Shown: piece by piece, positions 51,601-64,000 of the stretch
Layout of the letters: every line of letters starts with the position of its first letter
Numbering within the stretch: position 1 is the stretch's first letter
Assembly: GCF_030867145.1 (NCBI RefSeq)
Contig: NC_134422.1
Location: 10,426,531 to 10,490,530 of the forward strand
From: Opisthocomus hoazin
Lineage: Eukaryota; Chordata; Aves; Opisthocomiformes; Opisthocomidae
DNA: 64,000 bases
Reading direction: 5' to 3'
Translations under genes and position numbers: made by a program
The notes under the pieces: model-generated
Database searches by the model: none
What the model was told of the DNA's origin: nothing
What the model saw: only the letters and a program-made list of their open reading frames with translations

Positions 51601-54600
51601 GCCAGACCTCTCTTGTGACTGACATCCAGATAAAAGAAACTCTTGATCAATTTATTTGCCTTTTGAAATTATATCCATGTAAGTGAAGCTTAGAACTAAA
51701 AAAAAAACCCTGAACAACCAAACCCCCCCAAAAAGGCATTGAATTGTATTGGCAAGAGTACTCTGAATTTATACAACAATGAAATACATGTGCTCAGTGT
51801 TCTGTTGGCTGTTTTTTATGTTCCCATTTAAAAAACAATCTCTGCATGCTTTTTAAATTTGTAGGCTTGCCCTCAAAACAAACAAACAAAAAAATCTGTA
51901 TTAAACTCTAACCCAGGGGAGAAGTTAAAGTAATATGAATTCTATAGCTGCTACTTAATGTAGTATCTTAAACCTGGTATATTGTTATCTGCAACCTGTT
52001 GTATTACCTATTCTGAAGACATTTCACCATTTGGGATAAGAACATAAAAACAACGAAAGACCACAGAAGAACAAAGCATGTGAGAATCTGCTTACAGACA
52101 CAGGTAAGGCATTTGCCAGGACCACCGGCAGCCATTATACTGCCCACTCTTGCACAGGGATGCAAGCCTCACAGCCAGGGTTCCTGAAGATTCAGTGTGT
52201 GACACTACAAACCACCAGTGATGATACCATCCAAGAAGCTGATGTCCAAAAAACCTTCAAGGAAAATACCTAATGGCATTTTCAGGAGATGAAAAGGTAA
52301 GTTACACCACTAATTCTGAGACAATTTGAGGATCTTAGCGACCATCAGGTACAAGAATTTTTAGAAACAGCATTCTCTCATGCTAAACTGAAACCTCTCC
52401 CAGGAATTACGTATTTCTAGAGCACATGACAATGATCACTGCAGGTTAAACTCTGGCAAGATCCTGCTTGGTACTGATCGCTGACCTAACTCAAAATATA
52501 TATATACACACACATATCAACAAAAAAGCTGTAAAACTCAATTCAGCACACAACTTGAGATGTTTTTACATACATTATTTACACATGTTGTTAAGTCACC
52601 TAGACACAGAAGTTACTTTTAAATTTATTGTGATGCAACTTGGATTCTGACACATTCATAGATCGGTATAATACTTTTTTGCAAAAGGAAGGGCCAGATC
52701 TACCTTGACACTGCAGTCGCCTTGAAATACTCTGTCACGGCAAACCGGGGAAAGTTAAAGTTTAGAATGTAGTGTGAAAACAGTATTCTGGGTTGTGTTG
52801 TTTTTTCATTATCCTGGACTCCAGAAAATCTGTAAGGAAGGCCAGTCTGGTATGTTTGCCAGAGAAGAAAGATAATCCATCTCTGAGTGTACGTCTGAGC
52901 AAGCGCTGCACAGAAGTAGAGTATAGGAGAGCTATCCAGCAGACTCCCAAGAAGCACTTTTTAAGGTTATCAAAACAAAAGCAGGTAAACTGTACTCAAT
53001 TTACTGTAGAACTAAGTACGGGAATGAGGAAGGGATGAAGTTGTTTTCTTCCCCACAGTTAACGCGCTCTAGTACTCGCCTAACATTACTCTATCCCGAA
53101 GGACTGCTGTTTGCCAGAAGTTCCCCCTGCTCCCCGTTCCCCAACTACCCCTCCTCACAGTTTTACCACAGGTACAGTACCTGCAGCATAGGTTACTTGT
53201 TAAAGAATATTTCTGTATTTAAAACTATTCCTTCAGTTGCATTTTGTGGCAAGCAACTGTCAGGATCACAGACCCTCTGAAGAAGCTACATAAATCAATA
53301 ACTTCTCTGAATTGAAAAACTGAAAACTATCTATCACATGTATTAGAATCGGGCACCTAGTGAAAGGAAATGGTTGCTCATCATCTTCAAAAACAGGAGA
53401 CGAAATGTCTTTACCTAGTCAGAAATTTGACAACTGCTCGTCTCATAAACTAAACAAATATATCTAAGAAATGCAAAACTAACTAATCTGTTCTTATTTT
53501 ATTAAACAGAGAAGCCTGAAGTATCAAAACATTATATATTTAAAAAGTAATGTCATTATTTTTATCTACTCTTGAGTGTTCCTATTTCTCCACTTTTACT
53601 GAAGTCACATGCTTGTCTTTGAAAATAAAAAAAAATTTAAAAATTTAAATTATTCAGTTATGCCATCCCCAAGAAACAGCTGAACTCTGTACAGCAGGGA
53701 GAGAGAGGAGGGGAAAAAAACCAAGTTGCTTTCATAAAAACTACTCTTCTGATCCTGATCCAGTAAAATCACCAGCAACTTCAGTGTAGTCAGGCTCAGA
53801 CCCCGAGAACTAACGCTGATGATGCTGACAGCAGCTGGAACTTGCTCTCCAAAGCTACTGACTGTAGCACTGGTTCATAATAAAAGATATTGACCAAAAA
53901 CAGAAAAAGAGTGTAATCTGGTCCTGTGATACCCAGACTGGGATATTTGCTAATCAAATCTTACTCATGTTTTGTGAACACAGCGAGTAGTTTAAACATG
54001 CTGTACTAATAGCACTTCCACAGAACAGACCACTTCCCTTTTAACATCAGAACTATTCTTAGGAATCAACTGTTTGATTGTTACTTACAAAGACTGTTAA
54101 CTCTGCTCTGACATGAATGACTATGGCAAAAGCCAAGTGAAAAAAAAAAAACAAAAACAATTTATCTCCTTCTCCACAGACTGAATATTTAGAAATCAGC
54201 AATATATTTTCTTACCTCCTTTTCCAAATATACTTTCTTATCATCCAGTGTATTATACAGAGTGAAGAACTGCTTCGTTTCTTTGTGAGTTGCCGAGACT
54301 GCAAACAAAAAAATGGTAGAACAATAAAAAAGCATGAGGTGAAATGGAATCTGTAAAAATACTTCAGAGGCTCTATATAATATACTTTCCACTATCAATA
54401 ATGGAACACACTCTCTTAATACATTCTGGAAGAACATTCCCTCCACATGTAAATCTCCAGCAGGGTTTGCAGGTATCAGATTTTACGAGAACAACACAGC
54501 TTCGTGTTTAAATTAAGCCTCAACTGCTGACAGTCCTTTAAGCAAACATAAGCTGGCACTATCAGCTGTGCTTCCTCACCACTGTCCGCTCATCCTTCCT

Positions 54601-57600
54601 CCACAAGCTCTACCCTTACACCATACGGGCTGCTGTGCTGCCAACAGCTGCCCTGGCACAGCTTGCTCACGGCTGCGGGGAGGCACAGGCTGCGCAGGGA
54701 CAGAGAGGAAACAGCTACTCTGATAGTACTGTGCAGAAAAAAAGTGCATTGTAACATATAATTCAAGCTACACATGTGCAAGATGCCCAAGAAAGCTTTT
54801 ACTAGTTGAAAGCCTTTTTTTTCCTCTTGTTACAATTTATTCATGCTGATAGGATTAAATAATATTTTATTTCCAAATAATATTTTCTGGTTTAGTTGGT
54901 TATAGCAGATGTTGGTCATAGCTCGATGGGGAAGGCAAGGCTCAGACATGCATTCCCTTTGGTCCTACAAGATCATGTCTGATAGTCAAATCCGCTAAGT
55001 CTTCACCTTTCTTTAGTTCTTCATTGCCTAAGGAAACTGAAGATATTTGTGATTCCCAAGGAAAGAGTTCAACAGAGAAGGACAGTTGGCAAAAATTATT
55101 ATGATTAATACATTAAGCACTGCCTAGAATCCTGAAGCTGGAAAAAACATACGGGTTAAAAAAGATCAAATGATTTAATAATGAAAATAATTCCAGAGGT
55201 CATGATTAAGCCAGAGAAACCTGAGTGAAATTACATTAAACTCTGAAGGCTAAGAAGTTACGTCTTTAAATAAAACCTTTACTGAACTGATACGCTGGAC
55301 TAAGCTTTTGAGTGGAACCATTTACAGGCAGCATGACCTCCTTCCCACATCACAACGTCATTAAACATCCAAATTTTTTAAAGAAAGTCCACCTGTTGAT
55401 TTGTACAATTCTGTTCTCCACCTGGAGCCCAACAGCAACAGTTGAACGTTTTAGTGACACAAATCCAGCCGCGGCTACTTCTGCAGTATCAAGACGTTCC
55501 AAAGAGCTTTCTCATTGCCACGGTACGATTGCAACACGTGCCCTGCACATGCCGTAGCCTCGAGAAGCATACCGAATACTGGGAGCCTGAAAGCACTGAG
55601 GAATTCAGGAACGCCTGGAATCGGTCGACAAATTAGTAAGGATGTTCCACAAAGATTTTCCAAATGCTGAAATCAAGCTGCTTCTTGAAAACTGCACAAA
55701 CACAAGGATTGCCAACAGGCTTACTCCAGGTGTGCTCTCTTAGTTAGTTCATTTTTTTCAGGACTTGGCGCTGCCAAATGGAAGAGGCCTTTCTCAAACC
55801 ATTTCCTTGTGCAGCCCTGGTAGTCGAAGATCTTTTACGAGTGGATTCCACATTCCAACCCAGAAGAAAATGTTTCAGGATTTCCACTGGGTTAGACAGT
55901 TGTACCAGCTTACGGAGCCTTACGAGCACACACCAGAGCCCATGTAAGGTCAGACGGACAACGAAAGAGGAAGAAGCAGACAACTGGCTCACTGATTCTC
56001 TTGAAATCACAGCTTAACTTCCTCAAGGGATGAGGCTTCAGTTAGGTCAAAAATAAAGCAGGGAATATTGGAACCTAAAAGCATTCTAGTACAGAATCAC
56101 AGAATCTCTGAGGTTGGAAGGCATCACTGGAGATTGTCTTGTCCAACACATCTCGGATCAAACCTCAGAAAAACAGGTTTTGGCAACTCTGAAGATGACC
56201 TGAATCTGGCTAAATGAAAAGCCTCTAAAAAATACCACAATTCACAGAAAAGTTTGTTAGAGATTTTCAGCTCATTTTTCCAAAAACTTAGCCTGTACAA
56301 AGCAAGTTCCCAGCCACAACTGAGCACTCTGTTATCCTACGTTACTACACATATTTTGTACTACAGAAAACAAAGTCCCATAAAATTCAAAGCATCTCAA
56401 ATCTACACCCAAAGCTGCACAAGTCTCTTTGACCTTAACCTTTCTGTACTTCATATATGAATGAAGCCTCTATCTTCTGAGCGGGTAGATGCTCTGACAG
56501 TAGATTATTTGTCTGAATTCACTTAGATGTGACAGAGAAAACAATCTGTAGAAAATTTAATGAAAGACAAAGTTGTCTTTACAGCTGGACTTCATTAAAT
56601 AAACTGCATGGCACCTAAGCAACGAAGTGCGGGGAAGGAAGCACTGGGTTTGTACTCACTAAAGAAGTACATCTATTCCATGCATTGAGTTATACAAAAC
56701 ACATAGAAGACAGCACATACTTTGTCACTAGAGATGCTTCATCAGGGCAAGGGACTCAAATTCAAGTTAGATAACAATTTTAGAACTGCTCGACTTTCAA
56801 GAGCTTGGTTCACACATGTATTTAGTAAATGCAAAGTATCTTTAAAACATTAACTAGTCCTTCTTGGTAGAACCTTATTTTAGCTTATGCTAATACACAA
56901 GCTACGTTAAATATACACCAGTAAGTATACTGGTCTGTTACCAGTTTAATGGAACGACTTAAACATTTATTCACTTTGCATGCTCCATAGCATTCATGCA
57001 CAGCAAACACATAGCTATCCAAAAAGCCAGCCGAGCACATTTCCCCATTTTATAACTTCTTATAAAAAAAAAGTTAAAGACAATTTGATCCTACCAAGAT
57101 ATTGCAAGAGATTTATAAATGAAAAAAGAAAAGAAAACAATCCCTTCAAGAAATTCTCTTTACTTTGTAGCTCTTGACATGGACTGGTTCAGAACCAGAT
57201 ATCTCACGTCAACGAAAACAATGAAAGCAATCTAATGATAAGAGTAATAAATAAAACACAACTGAAATTTACAGCAACCTCATTTGTAAATGGTGAATTA
57301 AGGACTTTCTAAACACAATGCCATTAACCTAAATGACTGAACCTGTTGCAGGCAAAAGTTACTCCAGAGATCTTGTGCATCAAATTTCGTCCTCAGAAAA
57401 ATTCTTATAGCCAGCTTATAAAGCCTTGAAAATAGAGTGTATAATGTGAATACCAAAAGACCCTTAAAATATCACAAAATTAGCAAGTGCTGTTGTTACA
57501 TGCCATATGCTTAAAATGCAATTGCCCTTCTTCCAGGGTTTTTGACTTCAGCAGGATGCCCCTGCTTGATATACATACCCTGACTGTAAAGTTCAATAAA

Positions 57601-60600
57601 TCTCTTCTGATACTGTGTTAGCTCAGCTCGGCTGGGTACTTCATCAATCTTGCGTTGTAAAATGGCTATTTCTCTGTTTCTTCGTGCCTGAATAGAAAGT
57701 TAGGAGGGGAGAAAACAAAGCCTCTTCTTGTTCTCTTCTTAAAATGGATGAATCCCCCCCAGCAATACTCTGTTACTAAATAATTAATTAAAAAAAAAAA
57801 AGCAGCATTGGCTGAGACTCAATTTTTTTTGTAATTGATTTGTGACAGAAAAACTTTTAAAACAACAAGAAGTATTAGAAGTTACAAGATAAGAAGAACG
57901 TCAATAACTTTGTACAAGTGAATTTACAAGGAGTTACTCACCAGTAACAGCCGGATCTTTTGAAGTTTATCTTTCTCAGCTTTGTATTGCTGTTCTATAA
58001 TCTTATTCGGCTCCTACAATTTGAGAATTCAAAACAATTATGAATTACAACAGCAAAAATGTTCTGACTGTGTTTGTTTTCTGTGTTTGTCTATCTTCCA
58101 TTTTATGGCTCCCACAGTAACACCACCATTTGCTGTTATTTTTTTTAACAATGATTCATAATCTGCATTAAAAAACTGACACCATGTACTGTAAACAAGT
58201 GTATTTTGCTAGCTTTTACACCTTAGATTTTTCCAATAGTTTTTCCACTGCTTTACAACAGTCACACTTTAAATGAAGATATGTATTTGATTCACTGGCA
58301 GGGTTAAGGGTAAGCATGGTTCAGGACAGAACACAAACCCTCTGACGTGTATTCTAGATTTCCTGGATTGTGGACTTTGAGATAATTTTTTCTCATTTAA
58401 AAATGTAAGACTTAGGTTTGCATTTTAATGTTTTCATGCTGTGTTCAGAAGGACAGCAGCATCATAGAACCTCTCATCTACCCCATTTCAGAGGCATAAA
58501 TGTAGCAAATGTTTACCCGCTGAAAATACAAGTAATTCAAGCTTATCCTTTTCTGTTCATTCGTCATTCATTGCCATCAGTCTGGATGCACTTGTGTTAA
58601 AGCCTAACTTCTGACAGCTGCTCAGGGCATGCAATGTGCTGAGCTGCTGAAAACATGCTTTCATTCTTCAAATAAATCCACTTTTAAGAAAAAAAATAAC
58701 CAGAACAAACATGCTTCCTGAGGAAGACCTGTTCTTGTTAGAGGTGTGCACTGCTCTTAACATCCAGAGATTCTTCTCCGGTACTACAAAGAAAGGAGCA
58801 AAAGGCAGAAAAGCATCCAGGAGTTAGCCCCATGGATTCTGCAAGAACAATGAAGCATACTACAGCTGTTTTCAGTCTACGGTATTTCTACGATTACTAG
58901 CCTGAACTGTGGAGGAGTATAGTATTTTTCAGAGATTGCAACAGATACTTTAATGTTTACAAGAATGTACCAAGTCAGAAGAACCTAAATCAACATTTTA
59001 AAACACAAATGGAACACAAAATCTTAGACATTTGCTGTTACCTGTTCTTCCCCATTTTCCACGGCCTCAGATTTCAAATTTTCAATATTTTGCTGAAGTC
59101 TCTCCATTTCTTCCTTTAAAACAAAAAACGTTTGTTGCTTTTAACTGAGACCCATCCTCTTAACAGGTGAGAGCAGGAAGCTTGACAACATACACCTCTA
59201 ACAACATTGTGAAGCTGATCACACACTTTATATTTAAATTTTTCAGATTAAACAGTATTCCCTGCTTAAGGGTAAGGCATCCACTATTATTCAATACATA
59301 AAACTCTATGCTTTTATCAAACACAGGAACAAATTTATTTCTTACTTGCAAATATACTAGATCCAGCTGAGACAACTAATGAGTGACATAAAACTGAGGA
59401 AGCAAAGGAATATTACAATAGCAATAGCATGACATGGGACTGCAACATAGGGCATTTGTAAAAATGAACGAACCTATAGTTACTTTCAAGGTAGTTTCCA
59501 TTATCATCCTTTAGAGAATTGTACTCCAAAGGAGCATGTATGGGAAAATGAGGTTCCTACACTCAGTCTATGTCTCCGGCTACTATTTCTTTTTACTTCT
59601 TCCCATTCTATTAAATTCCACCCACCACTGTTTAAACAGAAGAGAATTAAAACAATTCTCTCCAATCATATTTCTAGGCAGTCCACGAAGACAGGAGTAA
59701 ACAGGATAGCAAAACATAGTAATTAAGCAGTAAAACTGAAACATGCTCTGAAAAGTAAACTGCAATAGCTTTATCTCGGTCTTGTCTCTTTTAGCAGGTT
59801 GCTTGAATGCTAGGGGCCTCCAGAAAGCCCTCCTCTTTGGCACCGTACCTCTCCCCAGATCACTGTTGGCTGCATTATGCAAGCAGAGACAATCCATTTC
59901 AGATTGTGAATAGCACAGGTGGGCATCTAGTACATCCCAATCTCAAACTTGCATTTTAGTGCTCCCTGCCAACCTGCAAGCTGCTCTCAGTAGAAAGGTA
60001 ATGAGAAAGAGAAGCCCTACAACTGTGACCAGGTACAAGGCTGATCTGGCTTTATATGTCTAGGAACTGCTCTCTATTAAAGAGTTCCAGGCACGACAGA
60101 ACTTTGAACACCACACTAATTTAGACGCCTTGGCAGCCTTCCTTACACCTCCCTGCCTCAGGTCAGGGGAACAAGTCCTTCTGGTTAATCCAGTTCCAGC
60201 CTTCTCGGTCATCAGCCTTGTTGCAGATATGATACACTGCAGAACTGGGCAACTGTCCATAATTCTGCCGCAAATCAAGCTGGTGGCAATATTCAATATA
60301 AACCAGGAAATCCCAGTCAATGGGGTGAGAGGTGGGACAGATGACAGACAGGAACACACAACATGATGACAAATCAAGTCTTTAAACTGTAAGAGGGTAG
60401 ATTTGAATTAGCTATAAGTAAGAAATTTTTCACTCTGAGGGTGGTGAGGCCCTGGCACAGGTTGCCCTGAGAAGCCGTGGCTGCCCCCTCCCTGGGGGGA
60501 GGCCAGGGTTCAAGGCCAGGTTGGATAGGGCTTTGAGCAACCTGCTCTAGCAGAAGGTGTCCCTGCCCATGGCAGGGTGGTTGGAACTGGATGATCTTTA

Positions 60601-61681
60601 AGGTCCCTTCCAACCCAAACCATTCTGTCATTCTATGATATCAGGAAGAAGTATAATGCTCATTTACCAGGTGTTAAATGAATCCTTATACAAGAAACAA
60701 AAACTTACCCTACAATGTGCTTTGAACTCTTGCTCCTGGCTTTTTAGGTTTTCATTCATGGCCACCAGCGCTCTCAGGCTCTGTAATATGCTAAATTTGA
60801 AGATCCAGTAAACCACATTAGATTTTTAGTTTCTAATTTAAACAAATGGAGAACTAAAAGACATTAGAATAAGCTTAGTTCTAAATAAATTTCCAATAAA
60901 ATCTGTGTAAACTAAAAAAACACGTATCACCACTTATATACCAAGGTCAAAATAAAATGTAGTATTACACTGAGTCTTTTGATGGTTTTGCTATATTCTG
61001 ACTTCGTTATTGTGAAAGTTTTGAAAGAAGCTCCTATTTAATTTATGTAAGATGAAGGCTTAAAATAGGAAGAAAATAAAATCAGGAAGGCCTTATCTAC
61101 TTGTCAAATGTGTCTAGGGTTCTTCTGCTTTAAACATCTATCATTATTTTCAACTACAGATTGTCACTTTTCATTCTGACTGAATACTATGGTACTATTT
61201 TCCTGTCTTTGGAAAGCAAGCTGGAAAATTGTTTAATTTCAGAATTCTAGTTATTTGTTTAGATTGACAAAACAAGAAATGTTGAATGATTAATTTTAAA
61301 ACCACAATTTTTCAGAATTTCAAAGGTCACAAAGGAAGAAACTTACTTAGAATCTGCTTGGGATTCTATTGTTTCTAAGGCTGCCAATTCCTTGTCCAGC
61401 TTCTCACCATAACTCTTAACCTAAGGGTTGCAAATTAATAACAAATTTAAATACAATTCCACACATAAAATGATTCCTGGTACTCAGCATTCCCACACCA
61501 CGGGATCAGCGAGGTAAACTGTCCGACACCTTCACCATTTCATACATCCCTCCACACACCAAACTTCTCAAAAATCATTTCGCTAGAATCAGTGCACAGA
61601 AAAACAAAGAAAGATTACCTCAGTTAATGTCTTTTTTGCTTCGGTACATTTTGCCTGCAGATCGGCACATTTAGCTTGCAA
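42650..61681 (-). CDS. CCDC93: CCDC93, CCC-complex coiled-coil subunit (last 11 coding exons; 5' part outside window)
   Basis: CCDC93 pairs with CCDC22 and COMMD proteins in the CCC complex, which works with retriever and WASH to return membrane proteins from endosomes to the cell surface. Exons, 5' to 3' on the minus strand: 61681-61619, 61420-61347, 60790-60709, 59113-59042, 58013-57942, 57687-57579, 54298-54216, 49445-49408, 48020-47936, 44039-43926, 42703-42650. All splice sites are GT-AG and phases join into 281 codons plus TGA. Recognisable blocks are [73 protein letters not shown] and [20 protein letters not shown]; the frame ends KLKASSS. Composition is coiled-coil throughout (Glu/Lys/Leu heptads). 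The human protein is about 631 residues, so this is roughly the C-terminal 45%; the N-terminal NN-CH-like domain is not in view. Confidence 0.95.
44040..47935 (-). other. CCDC93 intron with CR1 fragment
   Basis: The 3.9-kb intron between the two exons encoding EGIKQNRMK and MEKKKQENK. Apart from the CR1 tail at 45698-45836 and A-runs (14 A at 44366-44379), nothing was recognised. Confidence 0.7.
45698..45836 (+). mobile_element. CR1 LINE 3' fragment
   Basis: About 140 nt matching the final part of a CR1 3' UTR ('gagatattcgagacccgcct' to 'ggtcggactagatgaccc' and 'cccttccaacccctaccat'). The wording differs from the copies at 8000 and 60390, suggesting a different CR1 subfamily. It is antisense to CCDC93. 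Confidence 0.88.
51261..51311. repeat. TA-rich microsatellite
   Basis: An imperfect (TA)n tract with CA and GT interruptions. It follows an inverted repeat with 8-nt arms (TATAACCT and AGGTTATA, 51237-51256), and one arm sequence recurs at 51284-51291. Confidence 0.8.
52495..52517. repeat. TA/CA microsatellite
   Basis: A short (TA)n-(CA)n tract within a CCDC93 intron. Confidence 0.75.
54299..57578 (-). other. CCDC93 intron, 3.3 kb
   Basis: Contains a short antisense CR1 tail at 56093-56170. The rest is AT-rich with no recognised exon. Confidence 0.65.
56093..56170 (-). mobile_element. CR1 LINE tail fragment
   Basis: About 75 nt beginning 'agaatcacagaatctctgag' and continuing 'gttggaaggcatcactggag'. 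This is the reverse complement of a CR1 3' end, from an old and divergent copy. Confidence 0.75.
60390..60641 (+). mobile_element. CR1 LINE 3' fragment in CCDC93 intron
   Basis: About 250 nt of CR1 3' UTR with the usual blocks: 'gagggtggtgaggccctggc', 'ggttggaactggatgatctt', 'cccttccaacccaaaccatt' and a tail of attctgtc/attctatg units. It is antisense to CCDC93. The element ends about 68 nt from the edge of the exon at 60709-60790, downstream of its splice donor on the minus strand, so it lies close to a splice site. Confidence 0.93.
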
Positions 61682-64000
61682 CTATTATGAAAGAGAATGA
61701 AAAGCATTTGATTCTATATTCACACTAATTAGACCTGTAATGGACAACAGCAACATCTGAGATGTTATTAATGGTTGTCTATTAAACACTAGGCCAGCTA
61801 TCACAAACGTTGTCTTTCCTTGATATCTCAGAGTAGATTTGACTGCAAGAATTCCTGTTGAATATTTAATGAATAACAGCAAACATTTTCCACCAGACCT
61901 TCTAGATGTATTAGGTCCCAGAATAAATAGCAGCTTTTACAAAACGGATGCCAACAGAATGGTAACTTCTTGGACAGAATCTCTGCTAAATTGCTCAAAG
62001 TTATTCAGCCTGGTTATAATAGCCTCGTTTCACCCCAGGCTAAGAAAAGAGTTCCATTCTGTACTCCTCCAAATAAGTTAGACTTGCATAAAAGCACCAT
62101 GGCACCATACCACAGACATGTCCATACCAAATAAGCAAGCTGGTATATGGTTTTCTTTTGAGTAACTATTGAAAGCCTAATAAAGCGGCAGCTTGCAAAA
62201 CACCACTGGATATTTCACTTGTCAAATAATTTACAGAGGCTAATTTTAGAAGAATATCATTCTCTAAAACACTTATGATTTAAGATAACATTGCAAATAG
62301 TAACAACAATAACGGGACAAGGGTTACAAAAGTAGAGTAGAAGTGTTGCAAATAAAGAAATGCACATTTGGTTTTCTCTTCCACTTCTTTTCATGCTGGT
62401 TTGGTTTGCTGTTCACGTGCAGCTGTGACTCAATACTCCACTTATCCCTTTCCACAGCCAAATCTACAAAAAGAAAGCTTTTTCATTGTTTTTCATAGTT
62501 TTCACCAATAATTCACCAATAGACTGAATTTCAACTAGTTGAAAAAAAAATTACAATTTAAGCCTGCAGTCCACATCTCATGAAAATTGACATAAAGATT
62601 AAAGAACTATTTGTTATGAGAAGTCTTGCTGAAACTTATCACAGTATTGAAGCCAGAACTTCACAAACATTTTTTAAAAGGGGGGCCTTAACTGTCACTG
62701 ATTTCGACTTCTACCTCACTCTTCAAAAGCTGTCTCTGGCAAGTGGCAAAAAAAAAAAAAAATCAGCCAAGAAATTTTTGCTTTACTAAAGTGATAAAAG
62801 GTTTATATTTGGCTTATAGCTGTCAGCACTTTTTTCCCATATAAAAACAAACCACTGAGACTGTTCTGCACTGCAAATAAGCAACACAGAATTAAAGGGC
62901 CCTCAACTACGCTATGATTCTATGAACTGTGAAAATGGCAAACAGGATGACAACAGATTTAGAAAATACGTAAGTTTTTCTGTGGATTCTGAAGTTTGGC
63001 AGTTAAAAGCAGAGCTGTAAAGAAGTAAGGACTCTACTGATTTTGTGTGGTTTGCAATCGTGTTTCCTCCCTGTTTCAAGCTGCTTGCTTCTCCTCAGCA
63101 GTGTGTGGAAAGCAAACACGTTCATTCATATGCCAGGGAAACTGGTAAAGGAAATCACTTGTCTCAGCCATGAAAATGTAATCCACTCAACATATTTCAA
63201 GTTACAGGCATAGTCTGTATTACGAATTCAGCAGTCCTGCTATGCTACAATTCTGTAGAACGTAAGAGCCATCTCCTCCAGAAAAAATGCTTTTGAACAT
63301 CTCTAGTCACCGAGACTGCATACAGACATCGGCAGATCCTTTCTGCTTTCCAGATCATAACGGCACAACACAGAATACCTGGCAAAAGCCACCCACAACT
63401 GCTAAGCTTGTTTACCAGCCTCTCTTATGGCTCAACTAGGCAACAAAGGTCAAGGAGACAGCATGGCCAGAGAAGCGTGCTACAGCAATAATGCAGACTT
63501 TCATATTTTGAAAGCTGAGCTAGCTGTTGCAGTTTCCTAATGCCAGTCTTACTACACAGTTCTACTTGGGTTGTCCTCCCCAAAATTAAGCTTGAGCTAA
63601 CTGCCTCCAAGAATACAAACTGTTCCCACAATAGAAGGGCTGTGGCACAGGGTTCCAGTACACACATATGTTCAAACAGAGCATGGCTCCAGTATGTCTA
63701 CATACTGCCTGCAGAACAGCTGCAGATGGAAGTGAGCCGGTGGACACAACCAAAATCCGTTCCAAATCTGCAGAACTGTCCTAGAACATCCTTAAACCCG
63801 AGCAAAAGTGCCCCCTTTTATAACACGGCAGTGCTAAACTGTTGTCAGTTGTGACAACAAAGCTTCTTATCTGGAACACGTTAGCAAGCCGGTAGCTCAG
63901 GGCAGATGTTGGGAGAGCAGGCATCTGTCTCCATTCTACAACATACACACAGCACATCTGTATCTCCCTTCATTTGTATTTGTCTTACAGCCTCTGCGGT
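61682..64000 (-). other. CCDC93 intron running off the window
   Basis: No further CCDC93 exon could be found between the exon ending at 61681 and the right edge, so at least 2.3 kb of intron lies here. It includes a run of 15 A at 62748-62762 and a possible remnant of a CR1 tail (ctatgattctatga near 62910). Confidence 0.65.

Larger units (their letters stand above)
49446..54215 (-). other. CCDC93 intron, 4.8 kb
   Basis: Contains an A/C-rich low-complexity stretch (50168-50250) and TA-rich microsatellites (51261-51311 and 52495-52517). A short inverted repeat is at 51237-51256. No CR1, RNA gene or extra exon was recognised. Confidence 0.65.

Overview
The window looks like nuclear DNA from a bird. 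Its interspersed repeats are almost all CR1 LINE fragments with the avian-type 3' tail (copies of a short attctgtg/attctatg unit). Repeat density is low, introns are short, and the two gene starts in the window lie in very GC-rich CpG islands. I cannot name the species from sequence alone.

Three vertebrate protein-coding genes are present, in an order that, as I recall it, matches human 2q14.1. (1) DDX18, a nucleolar DEAD-box RNA helicase, is complete on the + strand: 14 coding exons from 1814 to 13123 encode 650 residues. (2) A two-exon serotonin receptor of the 5-HT5 class is complete on the + strand: exon 1 is 23166-23948 and exon 2 is 32769-33101, giving 371 residues. Its position between DDX18 and CCDC93 identifies it as HTR5B, the locus that survives in humans only as the pseudogene HTR5BP. 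(3) CCDC93, a coiled-coil subunit of the CCC endosomal-recycling complex, is on the - strand. The window holds its last eleven coding exons (61681 down to 42650) and its 3' UTR, with a poly(A) signal at 41550-41555. The 5' half lies beyond the right edge. HTR5B and CCDC93 converge.

Layout: 1-640, unassigned; 641-1320, CR1; 1430-2440, DDX18 CpG-island promoter with a CACGTG E-box and an ETS-type site just upstream of the ATG; 1814-13123, DDX18; 13.1-22.5 kb, intergenic with a 0.93-kb CR1 at 18384; 22.5-24.1 kb, HTR5B CpG island with a 38-nt minisatellite and exon 1; 24-32.8 kb, HTR5B intron; 33.1-41.5 kb, intergenic with a 0.8-kb CR1; 41.5-64 kb, CCDC93. The genes act in unrelated processes (ribosome assembly, serotonin signalling, endosomal sorting), and their linkage appears to be ancestral synteny rather than a functional unit.

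I found no unknown gene system, CRISPR array, tRNA, rRNA or convincing snoRNA. The observations most worth checking are the intact HTR5B, the cluster of E-boxes at DDX18, and the minisatellite and short upstream ORF in the HTR5B promoter and leader.
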